IMG/VR virus record: IMGVR_UViG_3300024518_002631
Location: 1-37,479 of that record
DNA length: 37,479 nt
From: a virus
Direction: 5' to 3' (one strand)
Of this stretch, positions 30,382 through 36,139 are shown piece by piece. The notes beneath the pieces are model-generated. The model searched no databases. It saw only the letters and a list, made by a program, of their open reading frames with translations, and was not told the DNA's origin. Position numbers and translations under genes: made by a program. Position 1 is the first letter of the stretch; every line of letters begins with the position of its first letter.

Positions 30382-30599
30382 GGTTTTAACTCCGATTGGA
30401 TTGCGTCCCAGAGTTGATTGCAAGTTGCGCCCTTGCCGGCTTGCACTGTGCAGAATCTCACAAATGCGCCGCCTGATTGTTGCTCATAAAGCGCCCACTG
30501 TTTTCCGCCGATGTACTCCCCGCGCATCTTACCGCCTCCGGTTTTAAATTCTACCCATCCAACAAAGGGCGACTCATCCTTAAAAAGCTCCGCGCTCAT
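30378..30599 (-). CDS. Small hypothetical protein
   Basis: 73 residues from ATG 30599, overlapping the upstream stop as ATGA; a GTG two codons earlier (30605) is an alternative. Sequence features: VGWVEFKTGGGKMRGEYIGGKQWALYEQQSGGAFVRFCTV, three short beta strands, then a helix (CNQLWDAIQSEL). The pattern looks like a compact single domain. Not recognised. Member of the four-gene coupled run 30310-31104. Confidence 0.6.
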   Translation of the reverse strand: MSAELFKDESPFVGWVEFKTGGGKMRGEYIGGKQWALYEQQSGGAFVRFCTVQAGKGATCNQLWDAIQSELKP

Positions 30600-30877
30600 G
30601 ACCACTCCGCTTTCTCAGCTAGCTCGCGGTCTTCGTGCATCGCCTCGGCGTGATGTTGCAGAATCTCCGCGGCGTGATGCTCGCGCGCCACTATCTCCAG
30701 GTCGCCCGCGTGGGTGCCGACTAGCAGATGGCCCTCGTCCCAACTCCAGACGCCAGCCGTGCAATCGGGCTCCTCACCGCCAAAGTCGTCCATCTCGTCT
30801 GTCAGCTCAACGCGCCCGTCTTGGACGGCGTCCATCAGCTCGGCCAGCGTGGCGGGTTTTGTGGCTGCCTTGCTCAT
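30596..30877 (-). CDS. Acidic hypothetical protein
   Basis: 93 residues, coupled by ATGA overlaps to both neighbours. Sequence has LAELMDAVQDGRVELTDEMDDFGGEEPDCTAGVWSWDEGHLLVGTHAGDLEIV and a His/Glu-rich C-terminal helix (AREHHAAEILQHHAEAMHEDRELAEKAEW). The net charge is strongly negative. Acidic small proteins in early phage regions are often host or defence inhibitors, but no family was recognised, so function is open. Confidence 0.6.
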   Translation of the reverse strand: MSKAATKPATLAELMDAVQDGRVELTDEMDDFGGEEPDCTAGVWSWDEGHLLVGTHAGDLEIVAREHHAAEILQHHAEAMHEDRELAEKAEWS

Positions 30878-31104
30878 GCCGTCCGCCTTGTCTTGCTGTG
30901 CTCAAGCGTTGCCACTCGCGCCTTGTAGTAGCTCGTGGCGAGCGGGTGGCGTTCCCAGTCTGGCTCAAAGCCTCCGCCGGCGATCCATTCGCGCAAGTCG
31001 TCAACCGTGTCGTCGATTTCTTGGCTCACAAATACTCGGCGCCCAGATGGCGAACTAACCGATAGTTCATAGGCGATGTTCATTAGTGCTGCATTCGGGT
31101 CCAT
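30874..31104 (-). CDS. Small hypothetical protein
   Basis: 76 residues from ATG 31104 (the open frame extends upstream but the ATG with GAGGAGAA just before it is the clear start). Sequence: MDPNAALMNIAYELSV, then SGRRVFVSQEIDDTVDDLREWIAGGGFEPDWERHPLATSYYKARVATLEHS. Alternating helices and acidic turns, with no Cys cluster or membrane part. First of a four-gene coupled run. Unlike the genes before it, its leader has no copy of the 35-bp promoter repeat. Confidence 0.6.
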   Translation of the reverse strand: MDPNAALMNIAYELSVSSPSGRRVFVSQEIDDTVDDLREWIAGGGFEPDWERHPLATSYYKARVATLEHSKTRRTA

Positions 31105-31124
31105 GTTTTTTCTCCTCGTGAGTG

Positions 31125-31283
31125 TTAGTCGATCGTCACAATCTGGGCCAAGCTCCGCACCCAATAGCGGGAGCCGTCTGTCATCGGGATATAAAATCCA
31201 CCGAAGGTGCGGCGCACTATGTCAAAAACTTCGACCGTTCCGATCTTGTCTCCGGGCTTTACTGCGTGAGCTGGGATTTTCAT
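31125..31283 (-). CDS. Small SH3-like hypothetical protein
   Basis: 52 residues preceded by repeat copy G. It reads KIPAHAVKPGDKIGTVEVFDIVRRTFGGFYIPMTDGSRYWVRSLAQIVTID: V-X-PGDKIG, a strand, and a closing V..I strand suggest a small beta-barrel like those following VRPGDVIxxx motifs. Start choice is clear because the repeat and the AG-rich ribosome region end just upstream. Too short to assign; regulatory or nucleic-acid contact is possible. Confidence 0.62.
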   Translation of the reverse strand: MKIPAHAVKPGDKIGTVEVFDIVRRTFGGFYIPMTDGSRYWVRSLAQIVTID

Positions 31284-31303
31284 TCTCTTCTTCTCTCTTT
31301 CTA

Positions 31304-31338
31304 CTTATTAGACGTTGGCGCGTATAGTTTTATTCTAT
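31304..31338 (-). promoter_or_regulatory. Promoter-like repeat, copy G
   Basis: Most divergent of seven copies: block GAATAAAACTATACGC, then four variable bases, then ACGTCTAATAAG. It is followed by the AG-rich leader and the ATG of the 52-residue gene. TCTAAT in the second block is a plausible -10 element. Confidence 0.6.
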
Positions 31339-31343
31339 GAATC

Positions 31344-31871
31344 TCAGCTGCCGGCGAATACGTGAAACTCTCCAGATGCGCCGCGGCATCCCCAGTATTC
31401 CTCGCTGAGCAATTCGCGAGCGTAGGATTTCCAGTCGATATGGCGCTCCAGCTCGTTGGCTTTTTCGCGAATCAGGCCGAGTTGCTCGGCGTGGTCTTCT
31501 GCGAAGCTTACGCCGTCTTCCCAGCTCCCTTTGTAGCGGTCTGAAAATTCGGTTGAGAGGTCTTCGATGGTAACGCAGCCCTCATCGAGAAGCATCGCCA
31601 GCGCTTCCCTGTTCTGGTGGCCGTGCTCGCTAACTGCGAGCGCAAAGCTGACCATCCCCTCAAGTCCAAGTCCGCTGGGGAGATATTCGGTGTCATCGAT
31701 GCGCCATTCTTCCGCGTAGGGTTGCGGGCTCTGACTCAGCATCTCGCTGATTTCCTCGTGTACTTCGTCAACGCTTTCCGCGTCAGTGATGTCGATCCAT
31801 TTTCCGAAAAGTTTGCCGGCGTTGTAGCTCGCCAGGCAAGCGACGTAGATCTGTAGGCTCTTGTTTTTCAT
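31344..31871 (-). CDS. ardA: ArdA-type antirestriction protein
   Basis: 175 residues from ATG 31871 (the earlier ATG in the open frame lies upstream of the repeat). IYVACLASYNAGKLFGKWIDI, then EEISEMLSQSPQPYAEEWRIDDTEYLP, LSTEFSDRYKGSWEDGVSFAEDHAEQL and ERHIDWKSYARELLSEEYWGCRGASGEFHVF follow the ArdA order exactly: start Y.A.L..YN.G.L.G.WI, central EW.I.D, D.Y.G....., final D....AR.L......F...F/VF. Very acidic, as expected for a protein that mimics DNA and blocks type I restriction enzymes. It has its own copy (F) of the promoter repeat, so it is probably expressed early and independently. Confidence 0.9.
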   Translation of the reverse strand: MKNKSLQIYVACLASYNAGKLFGKWIDITDAESVDEVHEEISEMLSQSPQPYAEEWRIDDTEYLPSGLGLEGMVSFALAVSEHGHQNREALAMLLDEGCVTIEDLSTEFSDRYKGSWEDGVSFAEDHAEQLGLIREKANELERHIDWKSYARELLSEEYWGCRGASGEFHVFAGS

Positions 31872-31890
31872 GTTGTTCTTTTTCCTTCTA

Positions 31891-31925
31891 CTTATTAGAC
31901 GTTCTGGCATACAGTTTTATTCGAT
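31891..31925 (-). promoter_or_regulatory. Promoter-like repeat, copy F (ardA)
   Basis: Blocks GAATAAAACTGTATGC and ACGTCTAATAAG separated by four variable bases, then TAGAAGGAAAAAG and the ardA ATG. Identical to the consensus in both conserved blocks. Confidence 0.65.
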
Positions 31926-31944
31926 GAATCGCACCAGAAAAGAA

Positions 31945-32337
31945 TCAGTTTCCATCGGGATCGCAATCGCTCCGCTGGCTCGAAGGTAGCGACCGACTCC
32001 AGCGCTCAAACCAGTTCGCCCGCTCGGCTTCGAGACAGAATATGTTGAGCAATTTCTGCCATGCGTCCAGCCAGGCGAGACACTGCTCTACTGTAAGGCA
32101 TTCGCTGGCAATAACGGCGAGGTGGGTGGCACAGAATGGGCGTACCACATCGCGCCAGCACCCATCTTCGTGGCTCTCCAAGCCCCTTGCTCCGCAATTG
32201 GGGCAACAGTCGCAATATCGCGTCCCGTGTTGGTGGCACATTCGGCTTGTCAGGCGGCGCCCAGTCTCTGCATAGCGCTCAACTTGACCGTGTGCCCGAA
32301 TCGCAATGACCCTCAGCTCCTCTTCCGTTTTTCTCAT
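31945..32337 (-). CDS. Cys/His-rich hypothetical protein in accessory block
   Basis: 130 residues from ATG 32337, after repeat copy E. The N-terminal third is basic and helical (RKTEEELRVIAIRAHGQVERYAETGRRL). The middle is Cys/His-rich: CHQHGTRYCDCCPNCGARGLESHEDGC, with CC and C-X-X-C pairs and two His, enough ligands for two zinc sites. The last third is helical and Trp-rich (CLAWLDAWQKLLNIFCLEAERANWFERWSRSL). No match I recognise. Its place beside ardA under the same promoter makes it a candidate anti-defence or host-takeover protein, but that is inference. Confidence 0.62.
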   Translation of the reverse strand: MRKTEEELRVIAIRAHGQVERYAETGRRLTSRMCHQHGTRYCDCCPNCGARGLESHEDGCWRDVVRPFCATHLAVIASECLTVEQCLAWLDAWQKLLNIFCLEAERANWFERWSRSLPSSQRSDCDPDGN

Positions 32338-32358
32338 CCTCTTCTTCTCTCTTTCTTG

Positions 32359-32393
32359 CTTATTAGACGTTCCAGCATACTGTTTTATTCTAA
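32359..32393 (-). promoter_or_regulatory. Promoter-like repeat, copy E
   Basis: Blocks GAATAAAACAGTATGC and ACGTCTAATAAG; preceded by TTCTTA and followed by an AG-rich leader to ATG 32337. One substitution from consensus in the first block. Confidence 0.65.
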
Positions 32394-32397
32394 GAAT

Positions 32398-32426
32398 CGT
32401 ACAACAAAGCCCGACTTTCGCCGGGC
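32398..32426 (-). terminator. Hairpin terminator, copy 1
   Basis: In the message GCCCGGC-GAAA-GTCGGGC forms a seven-pair stem (one G-U) capped by a GAAA tetraloop, followed by TTTGTTGT. It lies after the stop at 32448 and before repeat copy E, so it can end the upstream transcript. Confidence 0.7.
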
Positions 32427-32447
32427 CGTTTGTTAGATGGCGGCAGG

Positions 32448-32651
32448 CTAGCGCCCGCATCCTTCGCACCTTAAGTCTTGGTCGCACCTATCGACCGCGT
32501 ATGCTGACCCCTCGCCGCGGCCAACCTGCCAGCCGTGGGACGTGGCGCAACCATCGCACATGACGGCGCACTGGTCGTCGTGCTTTGCATAGAATGTCCA
32601 TGCGGACTTGTTCAAGTCGATTCGGATAGCGGATAGCGTTGCGTTGCTCAT
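32448..32651 (-). CDS. Small Cys-rich protein in accessory block
   Basis: 67 residues, with repeat copy D before and hairpin terminator copy 1 after, so probably a single-gene transcript. SNATLSAIRIDLNKSAWTFYAKHDDQCAVMCDGCATSHGWQVGRGEGSAYAVDRCDQDLRCEGCGR has six Cys in two groups: CAVMCDGC and CDQDLRCEGC, a probable pair of zinc knuckles. No known family recognised. Neighbour of ardA under the same promoter type; role unknown. Confidence 0.62.
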   Translation of the reverse strand: MSNATLSAIRIDLNKSAWTFYAKHDDQCAVMCDGCATSHGWQVGRGEGSAYAVDRCDQDLRCEGCGR

Positions 32652-32672
32652 GTTGTCTCTTCTCTCTTTCTA

Positions 32673-32707
32673 CTTATTAGACGTTCTGGCATACAACTTT
32701 ATTCTAA
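32673..32707 (-). promoter_or_regulatory. Promoter-like repeat, copy D
   Basis: Blocks GAATAAAGTTGTATGC and ACGTCTAATAAG, then an AG-rich leader and ATG 32651. Two substitutions in the first block. Confidence 0.65.
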
Positions 32708-32711
32708 GAAA

Positions 32712-32740
32712 GGCACAACAAAGCCCGACTTTCGCCGGGC
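32712..32740 (-). terminator. Hairpin terminator, copy 2
   Basis: The same 18-base hairpin (32723-32740) and TTTGTTGT tail as copy 1, placed after the stop at 32748 and before repeat copy D. Confidence 0.7.
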
Positions 32741-32747
32741 CGTTGGC

Positions 32748-33062
32748 CTAGAGCCGCCGGCTCGCATGATATGCGGCTATCGCTTGCGGCCGGGTGAATC
32801 CGTTGGAGTAAAGCGCTTCGATGCACTCGAGGGCAGCTCTGTAGATTTCCTTTTCGGTCCACAATATTGGGCTAATCATGACAAGCGAGCTGGCGGCGTG
32901 TAGGTAATCGAAGCAGCATAGGCGCCCTTTGTTTGCCGCGGCTACTGCCCATTCGATGGCGTCATAAGCTCTGCAATTGTTGGTGGTTTCGGCGGCAATC
33001 TTGGTCTTGGGTTTGGCAAGCATGAAGCTCTTCAGTCCACTCTCTGTTTCGGTGTTTTTCAT
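32748..33062 (-). CDS. Helical hypothetical protein in accessory block
   Basis: 104 residues between repeat copy C and hairpin copy 2. Sequence: KNTETESGLKSFMLAKPKTKIAAETTNNCRAYDAIEWAVAAANKG, then RLCCFDYLHAASSLVMISPILWTEKEIYRAALECIEALYSNGFTRPQAIAAYHASRRL. Mostly alpha-helical, with CC in the middle. The C-terminal part, GFTRPQAIAAYHASRRL, could form a helix-turn-helix. I do not recognise it. Likely expressed as its own transcript, as for its neighbours. Confidence 0.6.
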   Translation of the reverse strand: MKNTETESGLKSFMLAKPKTKIAAETTNNCRAYDAIEWAVAAANKGRLCCFDYLHAASSLVMISPILWTEKEIYRAALECIEALYSNGFTRPQAIAAYHASRRL

Positions 33063-33082
33063 GTTGTTCTTTTCTCCTTCTG

Positions 33083-33117
33083 CTTATTAGACGTGGCAGC
33101 ATACAGTTTTATTCTAA
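33083..33117 (-). promoter_or_regulatory. Promoter-like repeat, copy C
   Basis: Blocks GAATAAAACTGTATGC and ACGTCTAATAAG, both at consensus, then GCAGAAGGAGAAAAG and ATG 33062; AAGGAG is a good ribosome site. Confidence 0.65.
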
Positions 33118-33121
33118 GAAT

Positions 33122-33150
33122 CACAAAGAAAAGCCCGACTTTCGCCGGGC
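33122..33150 (-). terminator. Hairpin terminator, copy 3
   Basis: The same 18-base hairpin (33133-33150), here followed by TTTTCTTTG in the message. It lies after the stop at 33166 and before repeat copy C. Confidence 0.7.
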
Positions 33151-33165
33151 TGATTGGGCTTGTTC

Positions 33166-33426
33166 TCAGAGCCATTCGCCGTTTAGCTTGATCGCTGTGC
33201 ATCCTGCATTCGGCATTCCGAAGTCGTCCAGCGGCTCGAAGCCTTCGAAGTCGCCGTATAGCATTCCCTCGTAATAGCATTCGCCGTCATCGTCATACAT
33301 CGAGAAGCGGGTAGCGTTGTCCTCTAGCGAAGCATCGGCATTGCGCGGGCCAGTGACGCCCTTGTCTTCTCCGTCACAAATTCGGTCGCGGGTAATTGTC
33401 CATCGGTATGTTGCTAATTCAGTCAT
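33166..33426 (-). CDS. Small acidic protein, plasmid/phage-type hypothetical
   Basis: 86 residues from ATG 33426, between repeat copy B and hairpin copy 3. ATYRWTITRDRICDGEDKGVTGPRN, then TRFSMYDDDGECYYEGMLYGDFEGFEPLDDFGMPNAGCTAIKLNGEW is a pattern I remember from short proteins on plasmids and phages: YRW-(T/V)-I/V, GP-(R/G)-N, F-X-(M/L)-YDDDGE-X-Y-YEG and FEPLDDFG-X-P-X-AG-X. Those are uncharacterised. Strongly acidic, so DNA-mimic or inhibitor roles are conceivable. Expressed from its own promoter repeat. Confidence 0.65.
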   Translation of the reverse strand: MTELATYRWTITRDRICDGEDKGVTGPRNADASLEDNATRFSMYDDDGECYYEGMLYGDFEGFEPLDDFGMPNAGCTAIKLNGEWL

Positions 33427-33444
33427 CTTGTCTCTCTCTTTCTG

Positions 33445-33479
33445 CATATTAGACGTGGTGGCATACAGTTTTATTCTAA
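33445..33479 (-). promoter_or_regulatory. Promoter-like repeat, copy B
   Basis: Blocks GAATAAAACTGTATGC and ACGTCTAATATG (one change at the end), followed by CAGAAAGAGAGAGACAAG and ATG 33426. Confidence 0.65.
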
Positions 33480-33483
33480 GAAA

Positions 33484-33512
33484 GGCACAACAAAGCCCGA
33501 CTTTCGCCGGGC
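33484..33512 (-). terminator. Hairpin terminator, copy 4
   Basis: The same 18-base hairpin (33495-33512) and TTTGTTGT tail, after the stop at 33526 and before repeat copy B. Confidence 0.7.
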
Positions 33513-33525
33513 CGTTGGGTGCTCG

Positions 33526-33849
33526 TCATCGCTGAGCGATCCACCAAGCTCCCCATGTTCGCTCGTTTTCGGTGCCCTTATTTGTGGTGATTCGGCAGCG
33601 GGTTCCGTATTCTCCGCCCGGAGTTTTAGTCAGCTTGCGGCCGGTGATTTTCAGCTCAGCGTAGGAGAATCCTCCGAAGCGGGAGCCGATTGCGGCGTTG
33701 GCCCACTGGGCTCCGTCCCATTTTTTCGCGTATTCGCTTGGCGTATACAGAAGGCTTCCGGCTGCCGGTCCCCAGATGCAGCGGGCTCCGGTGGCCGGAA
33801 ATTCTGCGTCTTTGGTGTCCTCAATTCTCGTGTCGGTGGTTCTGCTCAT
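33526..33849 (-). CDS. Hypothetical protein, first gene of accessory block
   Basis: 107 residues, repeat copy A before and hairpin copy 4 after. The start SRTTDTRIEDTKDAEFPATGARCIWGPAAG is polar; the rest has SLLYTPSEYAKKWDGAQWANAAIGSRFGGFSYAELKITGRKLTKTPGGEYGTRCRITT and ends in AWWIAQR. A beta-rich fold with several Trp and Gly turns is likely. Not recognised. Its position right after the lysis genes but with its own promoter suggests it starts the accessory transcription unit. Confidence 0.6.
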   Translation of the reverse strand: MSRTTDTRIEDTKDAEFPATGARCIWGPAAGSLLYTPSEYAKKWDGAQWANAAIGSRFGGFSYAELKITGRKLTKTPGGEYGTRCRITTNKGTENERTWGAWWIAQR

Positions 33850-33870
33850 CTTGTCTCTCTCTCTTTCTTA

Positions 33871-33905
33871 CTTATTAGACGTGGTGGCATACAGTTTTAT
33901 TCTAA
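33871..33905 (-). promoter_or_regulatory. Promoter-like repeat, copy A
   Basis: Blocks GAATAAAACTGTATGC and ACGTCTAATAAG at consensus, followed by an AG-rich leader to ATG 33849. It lies in the 114-base gap after the endolysin stop; no identical hairpin is found in that gap. Confidence 0.65.
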
Positions 33906-33963
33906 CAACGGCAAATAAAAGAGCCAGCCCGCAATCGGCCACAATCGCCCTCTGTAGCGTCTT

Positions 33964-35448
33964 TCAGGTCTTTGCGCGCACTAGCTCCAAAAACTCGGCC
34001 ATCGGCCATCTGGACCCGTCTGGACCGCCGGGGTCGACGTGATTCGTCTTGCCCTTGCCAACTCCTCGCGTGACCTCGGCATGGGTACAGATGCCGCGCT
34101 CTCCTGCCATCATCTCAGCCGCCTTGACTTCTCGGATTGGCACGTCCCACCGGCGGCAAGCTCGCGCCACAATCTCGGCCGCTCGCTCCAGCGTCGTCGC
34201 GCAATCGTGAAGCCAGTTGGTGCTCATCGCTCGCCCGCATAGCTCGACATTGATTCCAGAAGCATTCGCGCCCGGAGCACAATAGGCAATATCAACTTCA
34301 TCGACGCAGCTATAAGCGGACGACGTGTCCACCACATAGTGAGCGCTCGCCATCGGCGCGCCAGCTCCAGAGCCAAACAATGACGCTATAGCCTTGGCGG
34401 CGTCCGTTGCTGACTCGGTGCTATGAAGCACAACCCACTTGACGGAATCGCGGCCCGTCTTGCGATAGTTAGCCGATTGAATGTGGCCGGTGATGAGCTG
34501 AGTCTCTGGCGCCATCGTGTCACGGCTGCCGCTGTTAGATTCGAGCCATCGCTCCGTCGCTCGCTCTGTCGCTGGTCCGTGGATGCCATCGGCCTTGTTC
34601 TTCGGGTTTAGAATCTCGCCAAAGCCGTCCTTGATTAACTGCTCTTGCCAGAGCACGACGTCTTCTCCGCGCTCGCCGGGAAAGGTGATGCGCGGCGCTA
34701 CGTCGTCCGCATCGTCAAAGACGTCCTCGCTTACCTGCGGGTGACGGAATCCGAGAAGCGGACCCTCGTGGCTGATAAGGTCGGCTTGCGGCCCGGTGAT
34801 TAGCTCGGCAAGGTCCACCCGCTTGCCGTCGAGCATCGCTGCTCGCTTCATGATTCGGCATTGCTGCGAATAGTCGGCATGAAGAGCGGAGTGAGCGCTA
34901 GCGAATCCCTGAATGACTCGCGCGCCCGAATCGCTCACAGTTGGATAAAGCTTGATGCCTTTGTAGCTCGCCGCCTCGCCTTCAACGTGCCAACCGTAAT
35001 TGGTTGCGCGGCCAGTTGCGAAGGCAGCTTTGGAGATGGTCCAGTTTTTCCAAGCGGTGACGATGCCGCGGCGCCCGTCTAGCTTCTTCTCAATGGCGTC
35101 GTGCTGCTCGATGAGCGCGGATGTCTTGCTGCTAATCGGCATCGGCATTGGGTCAATCTGTACATCGCTGCCGCTCCACGATGCGTCGGCTACGACGCCG
35201 GTCAAGAGCATCCCGCCAACGTGGTCGGCCATTCTTTGGCACAAGCTGAGCGAGCCGGCCAAGCGGATGGACTCTTCCGAGTCTCCCCATCGGATGGCGT
35301 CCGTCGTGACGTTGACCGTCAATCGCTCGCTGACCCTGACGGGCGACCAAGAATAGAAAACATCGCCGCGCTTGAAGGCCGCGAGCATCTTGGCTTCTCG
35401 CTGCTCGATGTCGTCCGGAAGCGCTTGCGCCCATTCCCTTGCGTTCAT
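33964..35448 (-). CDS. Two-part endolysin: unknown domain, peptidoglycan binding, amidase
   Basis: 494 residues from ATG 35448 (ATGA overlap with the gene before). Residues ~15-240 form a domain with YGWHVEGE at 151-158 and SALHADYSQQCRIM at 187-200; I recall similar free-standing uncharacterised proteins in bacteria, without known activity. Residues ~258-303 (GEDVVLWQEQLIKDG, then DGIHGPATERATERW) are a typical peptidoglycan-binding helix bundle. Residues ~335-494 are an N-acetylmuramoyl-L-alanine amidase of the T7-lysozyme type: LHSTES with His342, ASAHYVVD, ICTHAEV with His456 and NHVDPG with Asp472 as zinc ligands. It cuts the stem peptide from the glycan at lysis. Confidence 0.85.
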   Translation of the reverse strand: MNAREWAQALPDDIEQREAKMLAAFKRGDVFYSWSPVRVSERLTVNVTTDAIRWGDSEESIRLAGSLSLCQRMADHVGGMLLTGVVADASWSGSDVQIDPMPMPISSKTSALIEQHDAIEKKLDGRRGIVTAWKNWTISKAAFATGRATNYGWHVEGEAASYKGIKLYPTVSDSGARVIQGFASAHSALHADYSQQCRIMKRAAMLDGKRVDLAELITGPQADLISHEGPLLGFRHPQVSEDVFDDADDVAPRITFPGERGEDVVLWQEQLIKDGFGEILNPKNKADGIHGPATERATERWLESNSGSRDTMAPETQLITGHIQSANYRKTGRDSVKWVVLHSTESATDAAKAIASLFGSGAGAPMASAHYVVDTSSAYSCVDEVDIAYCAPGANASGINVELCGRAMSTNWLHDCATTLERAAEIVARACRRWDVPIREVKAAEMMAGERGICTHAEVTRGVGKGKTNHVDPGGPDGSRWPMAEFLELVRAKT

Positions 35449-35960
35449 TTTGAAAACCTCGCGCGCCACTTGTCGAACGTCACCCAACGCAGCGCCACCA
35501 GTTTTCCCCCGCGATGACACGAGCCGGAGCCGTAGCCGTTGAGCCACCTTCGCCCTTTGCAAGAGCGGGCGCACTTGGCCGCGAGGTTAAGCGCCGAGCG
35601 AAAGCACTTGTCATCGTCGGTGACGAGCTGTCGCCCGGTCCAACCTTCGGGCGTTTTGCCTTGCCCTATGTTGCGCTGCATCAAACACCAGCTAGCCCCA
35701 GCGTCACCGCGGGCCTTGCCAACGTGGACGCTCTCTTGCCAGCCGCCCGACTCATAGTAACTAATCACCGCGAGAATCAGCGCCGTGTTCCGCCTGGCGT
35801 GAAAGCCGGCGAACAAATATGGCCCGTCATCCGTCGCCCTGGCGATAGCTTCAGAGATTGAATCGTAGCGCTCCAGAGCATCGTAGGGGTCTTCTTTGGC
35901 GTGCCGGTCCAGCGGCATCACCGACAGCATTACGGCGAGAACATAAGCAGAAAGGGACAA
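35445..35960 (-). CDS. Lytic transglycosylase / lysozyme-like protein
   Basis: 171 residues. A short hydrophobic N-terminus (LSAYVLAVMLSVMPL) may be an export signal. NTALILAVISYYESGGWQESV around 58-78 puts Glu70 in the ESGG context of the SLT catalytic Glu, and DAGASWCLMQRNIGQ around 87-100 supplies the following G-X-X-X-X-(L)-MQ motif. Several Cys in the C-terminal half (C118, C129, C133, C147 approx.) could form disulfides outside the cytoplasm. It probably cuts the glycan strands; with the amidase the phage attacks two bonds. Four-base overlap with the amidase gene. Confidence 0.72.
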   Translation of the reverse strand: MSLSAYVLAVMLSVMPLDRHAKEDPYDALERYDSISEAIARATDDGPYLFAGFHARRNTALILAVISYYESGGWQESVHVGKARGDAGASWCLMQRNIGQGKTPEGWTGRQLVTDDDKCFRSALNLAAKCARSCKGRRWLNGYGSGSCHRGGKLVALRWVTFDKWRARFSK

Positions 35961-35962
35961 GG

Positions 35963-36139
35963 CTACTCCTTTGGAAACTTGGCATCGATTAGCGCGTCCA
36001 CTTCGGCGTCGATTGCCTTCTTCGTTGGCTCCTTCGGCGGGTCACGCAATTCGGCGTGATTGTCAAAGAAGCTTTCAACGATGGACGGGACGACGCCAGC
36101 GGCTGCGGCGAATAGACGGATAGCACCTTCGGGGGTCAC
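35963..36139 (-). CDS. Small protein between lysis genes, GTG start
   Basis: 58 residues from GTG 36139, which overlaps the lipoprotein stop (GTGA), to TAG just before the transglycosylase start; it fills a gap otherwise empty. Sequence: TPEGAIRLFAAAAGVVPSIVESFFDNHAELRDPPKEPTKKAIDAEVDALIDAKFPKE. An amphipathic/hydrophobic helix at the N-terminus and a charged helical C-terminus suggest a membrane-edge peptide, maybe an antiholin or lysis regulator. Codon use resembles its neighbours. Function not known. Confidence 0.6.
   Translation of the reverse strand: MTPEGAIRLFAAAAGVVPSIVESFFDNHAELRDPPKEPTKKAIDAEVDALIDAKFPKE

Noticed and set aside
31304-33905. Regularly repeated 35-bp element as a CRISPR array
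   Set aside because: Spacing is 300-570 bases and each interval holds a gene; there are no short spacers or cas genes.
33906-33963. Possible terminator after the endolysin gene
   Set aside because: Short GC-rich segments are present but no continuous stem with a T run could be built with confidence.
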